A stretch of 64,000 nt of DNA. Source: Flavimaribacter sp039888615. Lineage in GTDB: Bacteria; Pseudomonadota; Alphaproteobacteria; Rhizobiales; Rhizobiaceae. The stretch lies in the NCBI GenBank assembly GCA_039888615.1, contig JBDQQS010000015.1. The stretch is one strand, 5' to 3'. Each line of letters begins with the position of its first letter. Position 1 is the first letter of the stretch. Shown here in pieces: positions 8,441 to 16,425 of this stretch. The notes below the pieces were generated by a model. The model was not told where the DNA came from. It saw nothing but the letters and a program-made list of their open reading frames with translations, and did not search any database. The position numbers and the translations under genes are program-made.

Positions 8441-9189
8441 TCGAAATACAAAACATCCGCTACGCGATCGGCAACTCCCTGATCCTGGACCAGGTGGACG
8501 CCGTGATTCCGAAGGGAGAGGTGACAGCGATCATCGGGCCGAACGGAGCCGGCAAATCAACGCTCCTGTCGCTTGCTTCGCGCCTGATCAAACCGGATGC
8601 GGGGGCGATCCGCGTAGACGGTCACGATGTCCATCAGGCCTCGACAGCGGAAATGGCGACACTTCTTTCCGTTCTGCGGCAGGAAAATCACATCGCCAGC
8701 CGCCTGCGGGTACGCGATCTCGTTTCGTTCGGCCGGTTTCCGCACAACAGGGGGCAGGCAAGGCCGGAAGACAGCGAGAAGATCGACGAAGCGCTCGATA
8801 TGATGGAGATGCGCCCTTTCGAAAACCGCTATCTTGACGAGCTGTCCGGCGGTCAGCGACAGAGGGCGCTTGTTGCGATGATCCTGTCACAGGACACGGA
8901 TTATATTCTTCTGGACGAACCCTTGAACAATCTCGATCTGGTTCACGCGCGCAATCTGATGATGATCCTGGAAAGGCTTAAGAATGTCGGCAAGACCCCG
9001 ATCCTGGTCATTCACGACATCAACTACGCCGCCAAATACGCCACGCACATTCTGGCTTTGAAAAACGGAACGACCTTCGCCAATGGCCCGACTTCGGAGA
9101 TTTTCCGCAGCGAACCGCTTTCCAACCTCTTCGATTCACACATCAGCATACAGACGCTGGACGGCCAACTGATCGCCCTACATCATTGA
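8437..9189 (+). CDS. ABC transporter ATP-binding protein for siderophore import
   Basis: A 250-residue ATPase that powers the two permeases. Walker A is GPNGAGKST (residues 34-42), the Q-loop is RQEN near 81-84, the signature is LSGGQ (136-140) and Walker B is YILLDEP (156-162). An H-loop His follows in VIHDINYA. This layout matches the FepC/FatE group of iron-complex importers. The gene starts inside the stop of the second permease (ATGA). It closes the importer operon; the next gene is on the other strand, 29 bases away. Confidence 0.93.
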   Translation: MIEIQNIRYAIGNSLILDQVDAVIPKGEVTAIIGPNGAGKSTLLSLASRLIKPDAGAIRVDGHDVHQASTAEMATLLSVLRQENHIASRLRVRDLVSFGRFPHNRGQARPEDSEKIDEALDMMEMRPFENRYLDELSGGQRQRALVAMILSQDTDYILLDEPLNNLDLVHARNLMMILERLKNVGKTPILVIHDINYAAKYATHILALKNGTTFANGPTSEIFRSEPLSNLFDSHISIQTLDGQLIALHH

Positions 9190-9218
9190 CAGGATCTGGA
9201 AGTCTCATACAGCTGAAA

Positions 9219-9512
9219 TCAGGCCGTCTCGCGCCGCCATTGCAACTGCAACTTTTCGCGAAAGGCGAAGGTTGCGATGTGGCTGTCTATCACGCCTTGC
9301 AGCCTCGGCAGATTGCCTTCGTCAGGCGTGCTGCAGCGAATCGACAATCGGTCGTCCGCCGCCTGCATCTCGCAATGACCAAAGGGAAATTCGACCGCTC
9401 CGGCTTCCGTGGACCATGTGGACGGAACCTTGTGGGCAAAATGTTTGCAAAGCTGCTGCAGATATTTTGAGGCCGACGGCGTTTCCGCTTCCGAAACAAT
9501 GACGTGGAGCAT
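9219..9512 (-). CDS. DUF2218-family small protein
   Basis: The 97-residue protein shows the DUF2218 pattern: a YLQQLCKHFAHK helix near residue 17, a strand with FPFGHCEMQA and a closing FAFREKLQLQW. No enzymatic function is established for this family, and members often lie beside iron-siderophore uptake genes, as here. It has no signal peptide, so it is probably cytoplasmic. I chose the ATG at 9512; a GTG four codons upstream is possible. It lies downstream of and in line with the second receptor gene, 51 bases from its start codon to that gene's stop, so the two may share a transcript. Confidence 0.75.
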   Translation of the reverse strand: MLHVIVSEAETPSASKYLQQLCKHFAHKVPSTWSTEAGAVEFPFGHCEMQAADDRLSIRCSTPDEGNLPRLQGVIDSHIATFAFREKLQLQWRRETA

Positions 9513-9575
9513 GCCTGATCTCACTTGCTTTGGGGGCCGGACGAACCGGCCGCGCCGTTGCTGGTTAGACTGTTC

Positions 9576-11591
9576 TCAGAATTTTGCAGTCAGGGTGAAA
9601 TTGAACGAACGGCCCGGCGAATACACCGGCGTGACCCGGGCGTTCGGATTGTAGGTCGCGCGGCTGAAGTAATTGTCATTGAACAGGTTGGCGACCTCGG
9701 CCCGCAGGGTCAGGTCCGCATCCTGGACAGGCGGCCGCCATTCGGCGAAAATGTTGACGACTTCATAGCCGGGCAGCGGGTTGTCATAGCCCTCGTCTTC
9801 CAGATCCTGGTTGGAGTATTCGAACGCTATTTCCGCATTTGCGCCGAGCGTCACGCCGTACTGTTCGAACGTATATCCGCCGCCCAGCGTCAAAATGCTG
9901 CCGACGGGAACGCCTGAATTGGAATCGCCCGGCAGAGCGATGCGGTCGCCGAATTCGACGTCGGCATAGGTGAATGCTGCAAGGAGGAAAGCATTGCCCC
10001 AGCTATAACCCGCCGAAATATCGACGCCTTTCGAGATCAGTGGATCTCCTGTCGTGCGCACGTAAGGCTGGGCGCTGTAATCGTAGGTAATCGGATTGAT
10101 CATCTTGATGTAGAAAAGGTCCGCTCCGAGGGTCAGACCGCCATACTCGTAAGTGAGGCCGACTTTCGCGTTATGCGCATAGGTCGGCTCCACGAACGGA
10201 TCGTAAATATAGTCCCAGGCGTGAAACAGCGCCGCCTCGGCTTCTTCCAAACCGCCAAACACGTAGGAATATCCGGCGTTGAATGTCAGCCCTTCGGCAA
10301 GCCTGAAACCCAGATTGATGTTTGGTGAAAGACCAAAATTGTCGAATGTCTGCTCGTCAACAGCCCGGTAGCTCTGGAAATCGGCTCGCAGGCCCGTAGA
10401 CACGAAGAACCAGTCGGTCGGCTCCAGCCGCGCCTGCACATAGGCGCCGACATTCCAGACATTCTCCGACACGTCGCCCGGCCTGCTGAACCGCGGCAAA
10501 TCATCATGGAAGCGCTCTACCAACGTGTAGTCATTGTAGAAATCAACGCCGGCCGTGACGTCTCCATACCCCAGATGGAACGTATTCTGCGCATGTCCGC
10601 CAATGGTCCGGACATCGGAATTGAAAGCCCCGGCAGGCGCCGTATAGCCTTCCTTGTTGGGTCGATGCAGCGCGTTGGAGTTATAATAGAGCAGCACTTC
10701 GGGATCGAACAGTCCGTCTGCGCCCTCGATCGTGTATTTGAAGGTCGTGGTCAGCCGCTCGTACAGGTTTTCGTTATAGGCGTCGGTCGGCAACGCCATG
10801 TTCGCCCTGAGCAGTCGCAGACCGAAATCGCGATAATATTCGCCAGTGAGTTCGAAACGGTGTCCGTCGACGCTCTGATAGGCGACCTTGCCAAGTCCGT
10901 TCCAGAGGTCTGTCCCGGTGCCCTTCTGCTCTTCCCCGTCCCCGGCTTCATAATTTTCGCCGGATCCGCGTGTGATCATGCCGAGAATCTCGAAACCGTT
11001 CGAGACCTGGTATCCCGCCCCTGTGACCGTCACGGTGTTGGAATTCGATTCATAGCCGATGATCGCCAGGCCGCCGAGCGTCTGACCTTCGTCCAGCAAA
11101 TCGGTGGCGTCGACGGTTTCGTATTTGACCGCGCCGCCCAGTGTTCCCGGCCCGTCGTCCGACGGCGCCACGCCCTCATTGATTTCGACGGATTTCAGAA
11201 AAATCGGGTTGATGCCGATCGTCCCGTTGTGGTGCCAGACATTGTTTTTCTGCCGGGCGCCGTCGATCGTAACGTTGAGCTTGGACTCGTCAATTCCGTG
11301 CACGTAGATCTTCTGGGAGGCGGTCGATCCGCCAGCCACGGTCACCGACGGAGTCATCTGGAACAATTGCCTGAGATCCGTAGCCTGACGATTCTGAATG
11401 TCGTCGCGCGAGATATCGACATCATTTTCGATCTTGTCGATGTCGGACTTTTCTTCTTCGCCAGCCGATTCGCCGGTTTCAACAACAATAGTCTGAAGTT
11501 GAGTGTCCTGTGAAAAAGCGTCGACCGCACCCAACGCCAACAAGCTGACAGATCCCGCCAAAACCGTTGTAAATCGCGACTTTACCGACAT
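9576..11591 (-). CDS. Second TonB-dependent outer-membrane receptor
   Basis: A 671-residue receptor with a signal peptide of about 28 residues ending in DAFSQD, a plug domain and a C-terminal barrel ending in TAKF. Its plug repeats the pattern of the receptor at 3467: IYVHGIDESKLNVTIDGA here against VYVNSIDELNLAVTIDGV there. GVAPSDDGPGTLGGAVKYET here matches GVAPADAGPGALGGSIVYET there. The two are therefore paralogues. Only one importer lies between them, so both probably feed it, perhaps with different iron chelates. The gene diverges from the AraC regulator at 11790, and an iron box lies 65 bases upstream of its start. Confidence 0.85.
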   Translation of the reverse strand: MSVKSRFTTVLAGSVSLLALGAVDAFSQDTQLQTIVVETGESAGEEEKSDIDKIENDVDISRDDIQNRQATDLRQLFQMTPSVTVAGGSTASQKIYVHGIDESKLNVTIDGARQKNNVWHHNGTIGINPIFLKSVEINEGVAPSDDGPGTLGGAVKYETVDATDLLDEGQTLGGLAIIGYESNSNTVTVTGAGYQVSNGFEILGMITRGSGENYEAGDGEEQKGTGTDLWNGLGKVAYQSVDGHRFELTGEYYRDFGLRLLRANMALPTDAYNENLYERLTTTFKYTIEGADGLFDPEVLLYYNSNALHRPNKEGYTAPAGAFNSDVRTIGGHAQNTFHLGYGDVTAGVDFYNDYTLVERFHDDLPRFSRPGDVSENVWNVGAYVQARLEPTDWFFVSTGLRADFQSYRAVDEQTFDNFGLSPNINLGFRLAEGLTFNAGYSYVFGGLEEAEAALFHAWDYIYDPFVEPTYAHNAKVGLTYEYGGLTLGADLFYIKMINPITYDYSAQPYVRTTGDPLISKGVDISAGYSWGNAFLLAAFTYADVEFGDRIALPGDSNSGVPVGSILTLGGGYTFEQYGVTLGANAEIAFEYSNQDLEDEGYDNPLPGYEVVNIFAEWRPPVQDADLTLRAEVANLFNDNYFSRATYNPNARVTPVYSPGRSFNFTLTAKF

Positions 11592-11655
11592 AATTGCCCC
11601 CGAAAAACACTACGCGACCAGTCTTGACGAACGACCTATGTCGAATCTGCAAACT

Positions 11656-11670
11656 TGACTGGTTAACTCA
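11656..11670. promoter_or_regulatory. IRO-type iron box (TGA-N9-TCA), candidate RirA site
   Basis: TGACTGGTTAACTCA fits TGA-N9-TCA and lies between the divergent receptor (start 11591) and AraC gene (start 11790). A related GGTTAAC core occurs in the palindrome AGGTTAACCT at 5536-5545 ahead of the binding-protein gene, although that one lacks the flanking TGA. RirA binding is inference from the pattern. Confidence 0.55.
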
Positions 11671-11789
11671 TCTATCGGATACAGGGTTTTGAGGCGCCGG
11701 AGCAATCGACTTGGTGTTTGCAAATCCACCAATCTTGTTTGCGGAAGGAATATCATCCGGAGCCAAAGGAGATTGGAAGACCACAGTCC

Positions 11790-12788
11790 ATGCTCGTGCA
11801 ACCGCATTTCGCCAATCACTACGTGACCAAGTCCGACCTGACGGCGCGTCGAGAGGCCCGTGACGACCGTTGGCTGGACCCGTACCTTGACGCCGACGAC
11901 AGGATTCTGCGCGGCGCCATCAGTTTTCTGACGCTGGAAAAAGGATTGAGCGTTCATTTTTCGAACGCGGTGGACCTGCACGATCTGGAAATCGAATCCG
12001 TATGTGAACGCCGGCTGAGCGTGGTGATTTTTCTGGAAGGCTCGGTTGACGCCTCGATCGGCAAGCTGCGCATTCCCATGCCGGAATACGACGCGCCGCA
12101 AAAGCGGTGGAACCCGGTCGCCACGATTTTCGCCCAAACGAATCCGGAGCGGTTCGTGCGCAAAGCCCACAAGGGCATGCTGCTGCGCAAGGTCACCATT
12201 TCAATCGCGCCGGAATGGCTCGACAAGATGCCGGAAACACAAACGCCGGATCTCGACCTTATCAAGCGGTTCGCGAATTCGCATCTGGCTTACCGAAGCT
12301 GGTCTCCCAGTCCTCACGCCATTTCGCTGGCGGAACAGATTATCAGCGCGCCGGGCGGGCAGCCTTTTTTGCAGGCCATCTACATTCAAAGCCGCGTACT
12401 CGGGCTGATAGAGGAAGCTTTTCGGCAGGTGTGCCATATCAACGAGCCAGCGCCGAACGCGCCGATCAGGGCGCTGGACCGCACACGCCTGCAGGCCGTC
12501 GACCACTTTCTCGACACGCATGCGGGCCCGGGTATAGCCATAGGCGCAATGTGCCAGGAAATTGGCATGAGTGAAAACTCGTTGAGACGTCTCGTCGCCA
12601 ACGCCTATGGAATGCCGATTTCGCAGTATATCCGGCGCTACATGCTGGAACGCGCCCGCCAGACGCTGGAGCGGGATAATGTCACGATTTCCGAGGCGGC
12701 CTACAACGCCGGCTATACGAGCCCGGCGAATTTCGCAACCGCATTCAAGCGGCATTTCGGAATGTCGCCGAGCAGCTTGCAAAAATAA
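11790..12788 (+). CDS. AraC-family transcriptional regulator (PchR/RhrA-like context)
   Basis: A 332-residue regulator with an N-terminal sensing region and a C-terminal double helix-turn-helix of AraC type, about residues 240-332. The motif ISEAAYNAGYTSPANFATAFKRHFGMSPS near the end is the second helix-turn-helix and is diagnostic. AraC proteins of this kind next to siderophore receptors (PchR, RhrA) activate uptake genes when the iron-loaded ligand enters the cell. It is divergent from the second receptor, which suggests that role here. The ATG at 11790 has GGAAGA 9 bases upstream; a TTG 24 codons earlier is less supported. Confidence 0.85.
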   Translation: MLVQPHFANHYVTKSDLTARREARDDRWLDPYLDADDRILRGAISFLTLEKGLSVHFSNAVDLHDLEIESVCERRLSVVIFLEGSVDASIGKLRIPMPEYDAPQKRWNPVATIFAQTNPERFVRKAHKGMLLRKVTISIAPEWLDKMPETQTPDLDLIKRFANSHLAYRSWSPSPHAISLAEQIISAPGGQPFLQAIYIQSRVLGLIEEAFRQVCHINEPAPNAPIRALDRTRLQAVDHFLDTHAGPGIAIGAMCQEIGMSENSLRRLVANAYGMPISQYIRRYMLERARQTLERDNVTISEAAYNAGYTSPANFATAFKRHFGMSPSSLQK

Positions 12789-12813
12789 CCGACAAGGTTG
12801 CTCCCTCGCGGAG

Positions 12814-13770
12814 TCAGGCTGCTCCGGCCGCGTCAAGCGCCTGCATGTCCTCGTCCGACAGCGTCAGTTCCGCAGCCTTGACGAAGCTATCCAGATGGGC
12901 CGGCTTGGTGGCGCTGGCGATCGGAGCGGTAACGCCTTTCTTTGCAATCAGCCAGGCGAGCGCAACCTCGGCGGGCGTCGCCGAATGGTTTTGTGACGCC
13001 TGATCGAGCGCATCGAGAATGGCGAGCCCGCGGGCGTCCAGATATTTCTCCACGCGGCTGCCTCTGGCCGATTGCCCGAGATCGGCTTTCGAGCGATATT
13101 TTCCGGACAGGAAACCCGACGCCAGGCTGAAGTAGGTGACCACGCCGAGTCCGTTTTCCTGACAAAGATCGCAAAGCGGTCCTTCGAAGGCGTCGCGGTC
13201 GTAGAGATTGTATTCCGGCTGAACCACCTGATAGGCAGGCATTCCCTGTTCCGCGGAAATCTTGAGAGCTTTGGCGAGATAATCGGCGTCATGGTTCGAT
13301 GCGCCGATGGCCTTGACCTTCCCTTCCCTGATGAGCCTGTCATAGGCGCCGAGCGTCTCCTCCTGCGGCGTATCCGGATCCATCCAGTGGGAGAAATAGA
13401 GATCGATGCTGTCGACATTCAGCCGAGACAGGGAATTCTCGACTGCCTCGGTGATCCATTTCGCGGAAAGCCCTTTTTGTCCCGGTTTGCCGAGATCCGA
13501 TGCGACCTTGGTGAAGATCACGACCCTGTCGCGCATGCCTGACCGGGCCTTCAGCCAGTTTCCAATGATCGTCTCGGATTCGCCGCCGCTATTGTCCGGC
13601 GCCCATATCGAATAGGAATCCGCCGTGTCGATCGCGTTGAAACCGTGATCGACAAAGGCGTCGAGCAGTGAGAAGCTGGTTTTTTCATCAACCGTCCAAC
13701 CGAATACGTTTCCGCCAAAGACGATCGGCGCGATCGAGAACCCTGTATCTCCAAGTATCCGCTTATCCAT
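12814..13770 (-). CDS. Aldo/keto reductase
   Basis: A 318-residue NADPH-dependent carbonyl reductase of the aldo/keto reductase superfamily. The catalytic tetrad is visible: Asp48 and Tyr53 in DTADSY, Lys88 in IFTK and His128 in YFSHW. The late cofactor-binding region VTAPIASATKPAHLDS is also present. The start at 13770 follows AAAGGAAAAAGG closely and fits the usual N-terminus (residues RILGDTGFSIAPIVFGG). The SDR gene ends 23 bases upstream on the same strand, so the two reductases are likely co-transcribed. The substrate is unknown. Confidence 0.9.
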   Translation of the reverse strand: MDKRILGDTGFSIAPIVFGGNVFGWTVDEKTSFSLLDAFVDHGFNAIDTADSYSIWAPDNSGGESETIIGNWLKARSGMRDRVVIFTKVASDLGKPGQKGLSAKWITEAVENSLSRLNVDSIDLYFSHWMDPDTPQEETLGAYDRLIREGKVKAIGASNHDADYLAKALKISAEQGMPAYQVVQPEYNLYDRDAFEGPLCDLCQENGLGVVTYFSLASGFLSGKYRSKADLGQSARGSRVEKYLDARGLAILDALDQASQNHSATPAEVALAWLIAKKGVTAPIASATKPAHLDSFVKAAELTLSDEDMQALDAAGAA

Positions 13771-13793
13771 CCTTTTTCCTTTCATTCTTGCTT

Positions 13794-14504
13794 TCAGGCG
13801 ATTGCTCCGCCGCCGTCGACCATGATCGTTGCTCCGGTCATGTAGGAATTGGCCATGCATGCAACGACCTGCAGCGCGATATGAGCCGGCGCGCCGATCT
13901 GTCCGACCGGCATTCTTTCGGCGGCGCCCTCGAATATCGATTTTCGGGCGTCGCCTTCCAGCCGGTCATACATTTCCGTCATGACAAGACCCGGCGATAC
14001 GCAATTCACGCGAACAGGCGCCATTTCCAGCGCCAGGCCGCGGGTCAGGCCTTCCAGAGCGGCGTTGATCGCCGACTGAAGAGCAGCTCCTCTTTTGGGC
14101 CGCGTGGAGAGCGTTCCCGATATCAGGGTCAGTGAGCCGCCATCGATTATTCTGGCCTGCCGTGCGACACGGTAGGCGCCCCAGAACTTCGATTCCATCG
14201 AACGATACGCATCATCCAGAGGCAGTTCGCTCACTGCCGCTATTCTGGTTTCGGCTGCCGAAACCACAACATGATCATATGGTTCAGAGTTCGCGAAGAA
14301 CGCTTCGACGGCCGGTTGATCCGCAGTATCGAGCACCCGGGCGGACGCTCCACCGCCAAGCCGAGACGCGGCTTTCTCCAGTTTTTCGCTGCTGCGCGAT
14401 GCAATGGCGACATTTCCACCGGCGGCAAGGGAGGCTTCCGCCACCCCAAAGCCGATGCCGGAACTGCCTCCAACGATCAGAATTTTCTTGCCTTCAAGCG
14501 ACAT
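13794..14504 (-). CDS. Short-chain dehydrogenase/reductase family protein lacking the Tyr-Lys pair
   Basis: A 236-residue Rossmann protein. The nucleotide-binding loop is VGGSSGIGFG (residues 11-20) and the C-terminal SPGLV and MTGATIMVDGG segments are typical of classical SDRs. Ser in LTLISG is present, but where YxxxK is expected the sequence is ALQSAINAALEG, so Tyr and Lys are replaced by Gln and Asn. It may be a binding protein or use different chemistry; related SDR-like proteins with this variant are common. The ATG at 14504 follows GGAGGAAGCATC. It is upstream of and in line with the aldo/keto reductase. Confidence 0.82.
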   Translation of the reverse strand: MSLEGKKILIVGGSSGIGFGVAEASLAAGGNVAIASRSSEKLEKAASRLGGGASARVLDTADQPAVEAFFANSEPYDHVVVSAAETRIAAVSELPLDDAYRSMESKFWGAYRVARQARIIDGGSLTLISGTLSTRPKRGAALQSAINAALEGLTRGLALEMAPVRVNCVSPGLVMTEMYDRLEGDARKSIFEGAAERMPVGQIGAPAHIALQVVACMANSYMTGATIMVDGGGAIA

Positions 14505-14895
14505 GATGCTTCCTCCGTCCCTTCTTGCTCCGGTCCATGAACGAATGATGGCCACGATCGCATCCAGACTCAGTGGGGTGTGGCTATGGATTGACCGGGC
14601 AGCCGCGGACGCGACGCTGTTCATTGAGATGGGAGGAAAATCCGAAATGGCAAGTAAGGGCTGTCAATCGGGCAAGGCAAACAGAACAGGTTCGTCACAG
14701 TAATATTATCGACTTTTGAAAGTTTCTTTGCACCTTAAAAAAGGCAACCAAATTTACTAAACTGTATAAATCGGTTTAAATCAGGTATATAAGGTATCTT
14801 TGCTTTTTATCCCGGATATACGACGGATGATTACCTGGCGCGACACGACAAGGTCAAAGGCAGCGATGCAATGGCGCAGATGAAGAGCCGCTGAC
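14505..14895. other. Intergenic region ahead of the GGDEF gene
   Basis: No gene is supported in these 391 bases. The right half (about 14700-14820) is strongly A/T-rich, with runs such as TTTAAATCAGGTATATAAGG, and probably carries the promoter of the diguanylate cyclase. The left half probably holds the promoter of the SDR-aldo/keto reductase pair. Confidence 0.4.
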
Positions 14896-15645
14896 ATGAA
14901 ACTCGACTGGTCGTCAAAGGGGTGGGCGCGCGTCTATGCGTTTACGGCGCTCGGCACGCTTGCGTGCATCGGTTTCGCCTTCGCGTTCGACAGCTACTCT
15001 TTTGAAGACGGAACCTGGCGCTGGGGCTCCGACCCGATCAACAATCTCCTGATTCCGCTGATACTGGCGCCGCCGCTCTTCCTGTTCATCCTGAGCAAAA
15101 TGCGGCAGCTCACCATCGCGCATACCGAGTTGATGACGGTCGCGGCGACCGATTCCCTCACGTCCCTGCTCAATCGCCGAGCCTTTACCGAGATGGTCGA
15201 CGGCTATCTCAACAGGGTGGAGGAAGCGTCCGCTGCGTCTCACAATGCGCTTTTCGTCATTGACGTCGATCACTTCAAGGCCGTGAACGACCGTTTCGGC
15301 CATGATTATGGCGACAAGGCGTTGCAGCTTATTGCCGAGGCGATCACCGAAACGGTGCACGACACGGACCTTGTTGGTCGCATCGGCGGCGAGGAGTTTT
15401 GCGTTTTCATGCCCCGCAAATCGTCCGACCACTTTACCGACGCCGCTGAACGGATCCGGTCGGCGATCAGCGAAGTCGCCTTTGTTGTCGATAAGCAGCG
15501 CCACGTGTTGTCTGTCAGTGTCGGCGGCGTTATTTTCGAGCGCGGCGCCACATTCAGCGATCTTTATCGCGGCGCCGACGAACGACTCTATCTCGCCAAA
15601 CGCAACGGCCGCAATCGGGTTGAACTGTCAATTTTTCCCGCATAA
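14896..15645 (+). CDS. Membrane-anchored diguanylate cyclase (GGDEF)
   Basis: A 249-residue protein predicted to make cyclic di-GMP from two GTP. Two hydrophobic helices (about residues 14-31 and 51-66) anchor it in the inner membrane with almost no periplasmic sensor. The GGDEF domain follows from about residue 84 (TDSLTSLLNRRAF), with the metal/substrate segment DVDHFKAVND and the active site GGEEF at 164-168. The product-inhibition I-site (RxxD five residues ahead of GG) reads HDTD, so feedback control through it is probably absent. The gene stands alone between two oppositely oriented neighbours. Confidence 0.9.
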   Translation: MKLDWSSKGWARVYAFTALGTLACIGFAFAFDSYSFEDGTWRWGSDPINNLLIPLILAPPLFLFILSKMRQLTIAHTELMTVAATDSLTSLLNRRAFTEMVDGYLNRVEEASAASHNALFVIDVDHFKAVNDRFGHDYGDKALQLIAEAITETVHDTDLVGRIGGEEFCVFMPRKSSDHFTDAAERIRSAISEVAFVVDKQRHVLSVSVGGVIFERGATFSDLYRGADERLYLAKRNGRNRVELSIFPA

Positions 15646-15675
15646 ACCGACGAACCGCTGCATTAGAGCCTCTTT

Positions 15676-16329
15676 CTACTCCGCGTAGGTTTCAAGGAGA
15701 TACTGCGCAGTCGCAAGATAATGGGAGGACAGCGCCTCGATCGCGCGCGGCGCATCTCGTTCTATGGCGGCTTCAGCGATAGCCCGATGCTCCGTTGCGG
15801 CGTTCCGCGCGCCGCCCTCCAGTACAAGGGACAACCTTCGATACCGGTCGTTGAGGTCGCGCAGGTTCTCGCAAAACGCCAATGTCAGCTTGGATCCGCA
15901 TTCCGAAATCAAGGCGTGATGAAAATCCGAATGACGTTTCTCCCACGCCTCATTGTACAGCGTCTGATCGTCCGGGTTTTCACGCGGCAAACGTTCCAGC
16001 ACATGAAGGCTTGCGAGAATCCGTCCTTCCCACATCTCGTCGCCGTTTCCGATCGACTGTCTCAAGGCCCAGGCCTCTTCACGCACCCGCGTGTCGACCA
16101 GATCCTTCAGGTCGTCCGCGCTCAAAGGCGCGACCCGGTATCCAAGATTGTGCTCCGCGGTCACAAGACCCGTCGCCACAAGGCGTGCAAGAGCTTCTCT
16201 GACCGGCGACACGCTCATCCCGCAAAGCTCCTGAAGTTCGGTCGTTTTCAGAGCCGCACCAGGCTGCAACCGACCCGACACAATCGCATTGCGTATTATT
16301 TCCCACGCTTTGGTGCTTCTGCTAATCAT
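15676..16329 (-). CDS. GntR-family regulator with FCD ligand domain
   Basis: A winged helix-turn-helix occupies the first 65 residues (TTELQELCGMSVSPVREALARLVATGLV), followed by an all-helical FCD domain typical of the FadR subfamily. Conserved metal/ligand His residues are seen in HSDFHHALI and near the C-terminus in SSHYLA. Such proteins repress catabolic operons until an organic acid binds. It is divergent from the TRAP transporter operon and is the obvious candidate to control it. I chose the ATG at 16329; a GTG at 16371 would add 14 residues. Confidence 0.88.
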   Translation of the reverse strand: MISRSTKAWEIIRNAIVSGRLQPGAALKTTELQELCGMSVSPVREALARLVATGLVTAEHNLGYRVAPLSADDLKDLVDTRVREEAWALRQSIGNGDEMWEGRILASLHVLERLPRENPDDQTLYNEAWEKRHSDFHHALISECGSKLTLAFCENLRDLNDRYRRLSLVLEGGARNAATEHRAIAEAAIERDAPRAIEALSSHYLATAQYLLETYAE

Positions 16330-16366
16330 CCAAATATTGCCATACTTTCGAAAGTTTTTCACATCT

Positions 16367-16409
16367 TGCACAATTTTCCTACTTGTGCATCATAGCATAG
16401 GAATTATGC
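16367..16409. promoter_or_regulatory. Candidate GntR operator region
   Basis: Between the divergent regulator and transporter, TGCACAA (16367-16373) and TTGTGCA (16383-16389) form a perfect 7-bp inverted repeat with a 9-bp centre. A second repeat, GCATA (16395-16399) and TATGC (16405-16409), follows directly. The position just ahead of the dctP-type gene (start 16426) would let a bound repressor block transcription. Confidence 0.5.
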
Positions 16410-16425
16410 AATGCAGGAGGAATGC

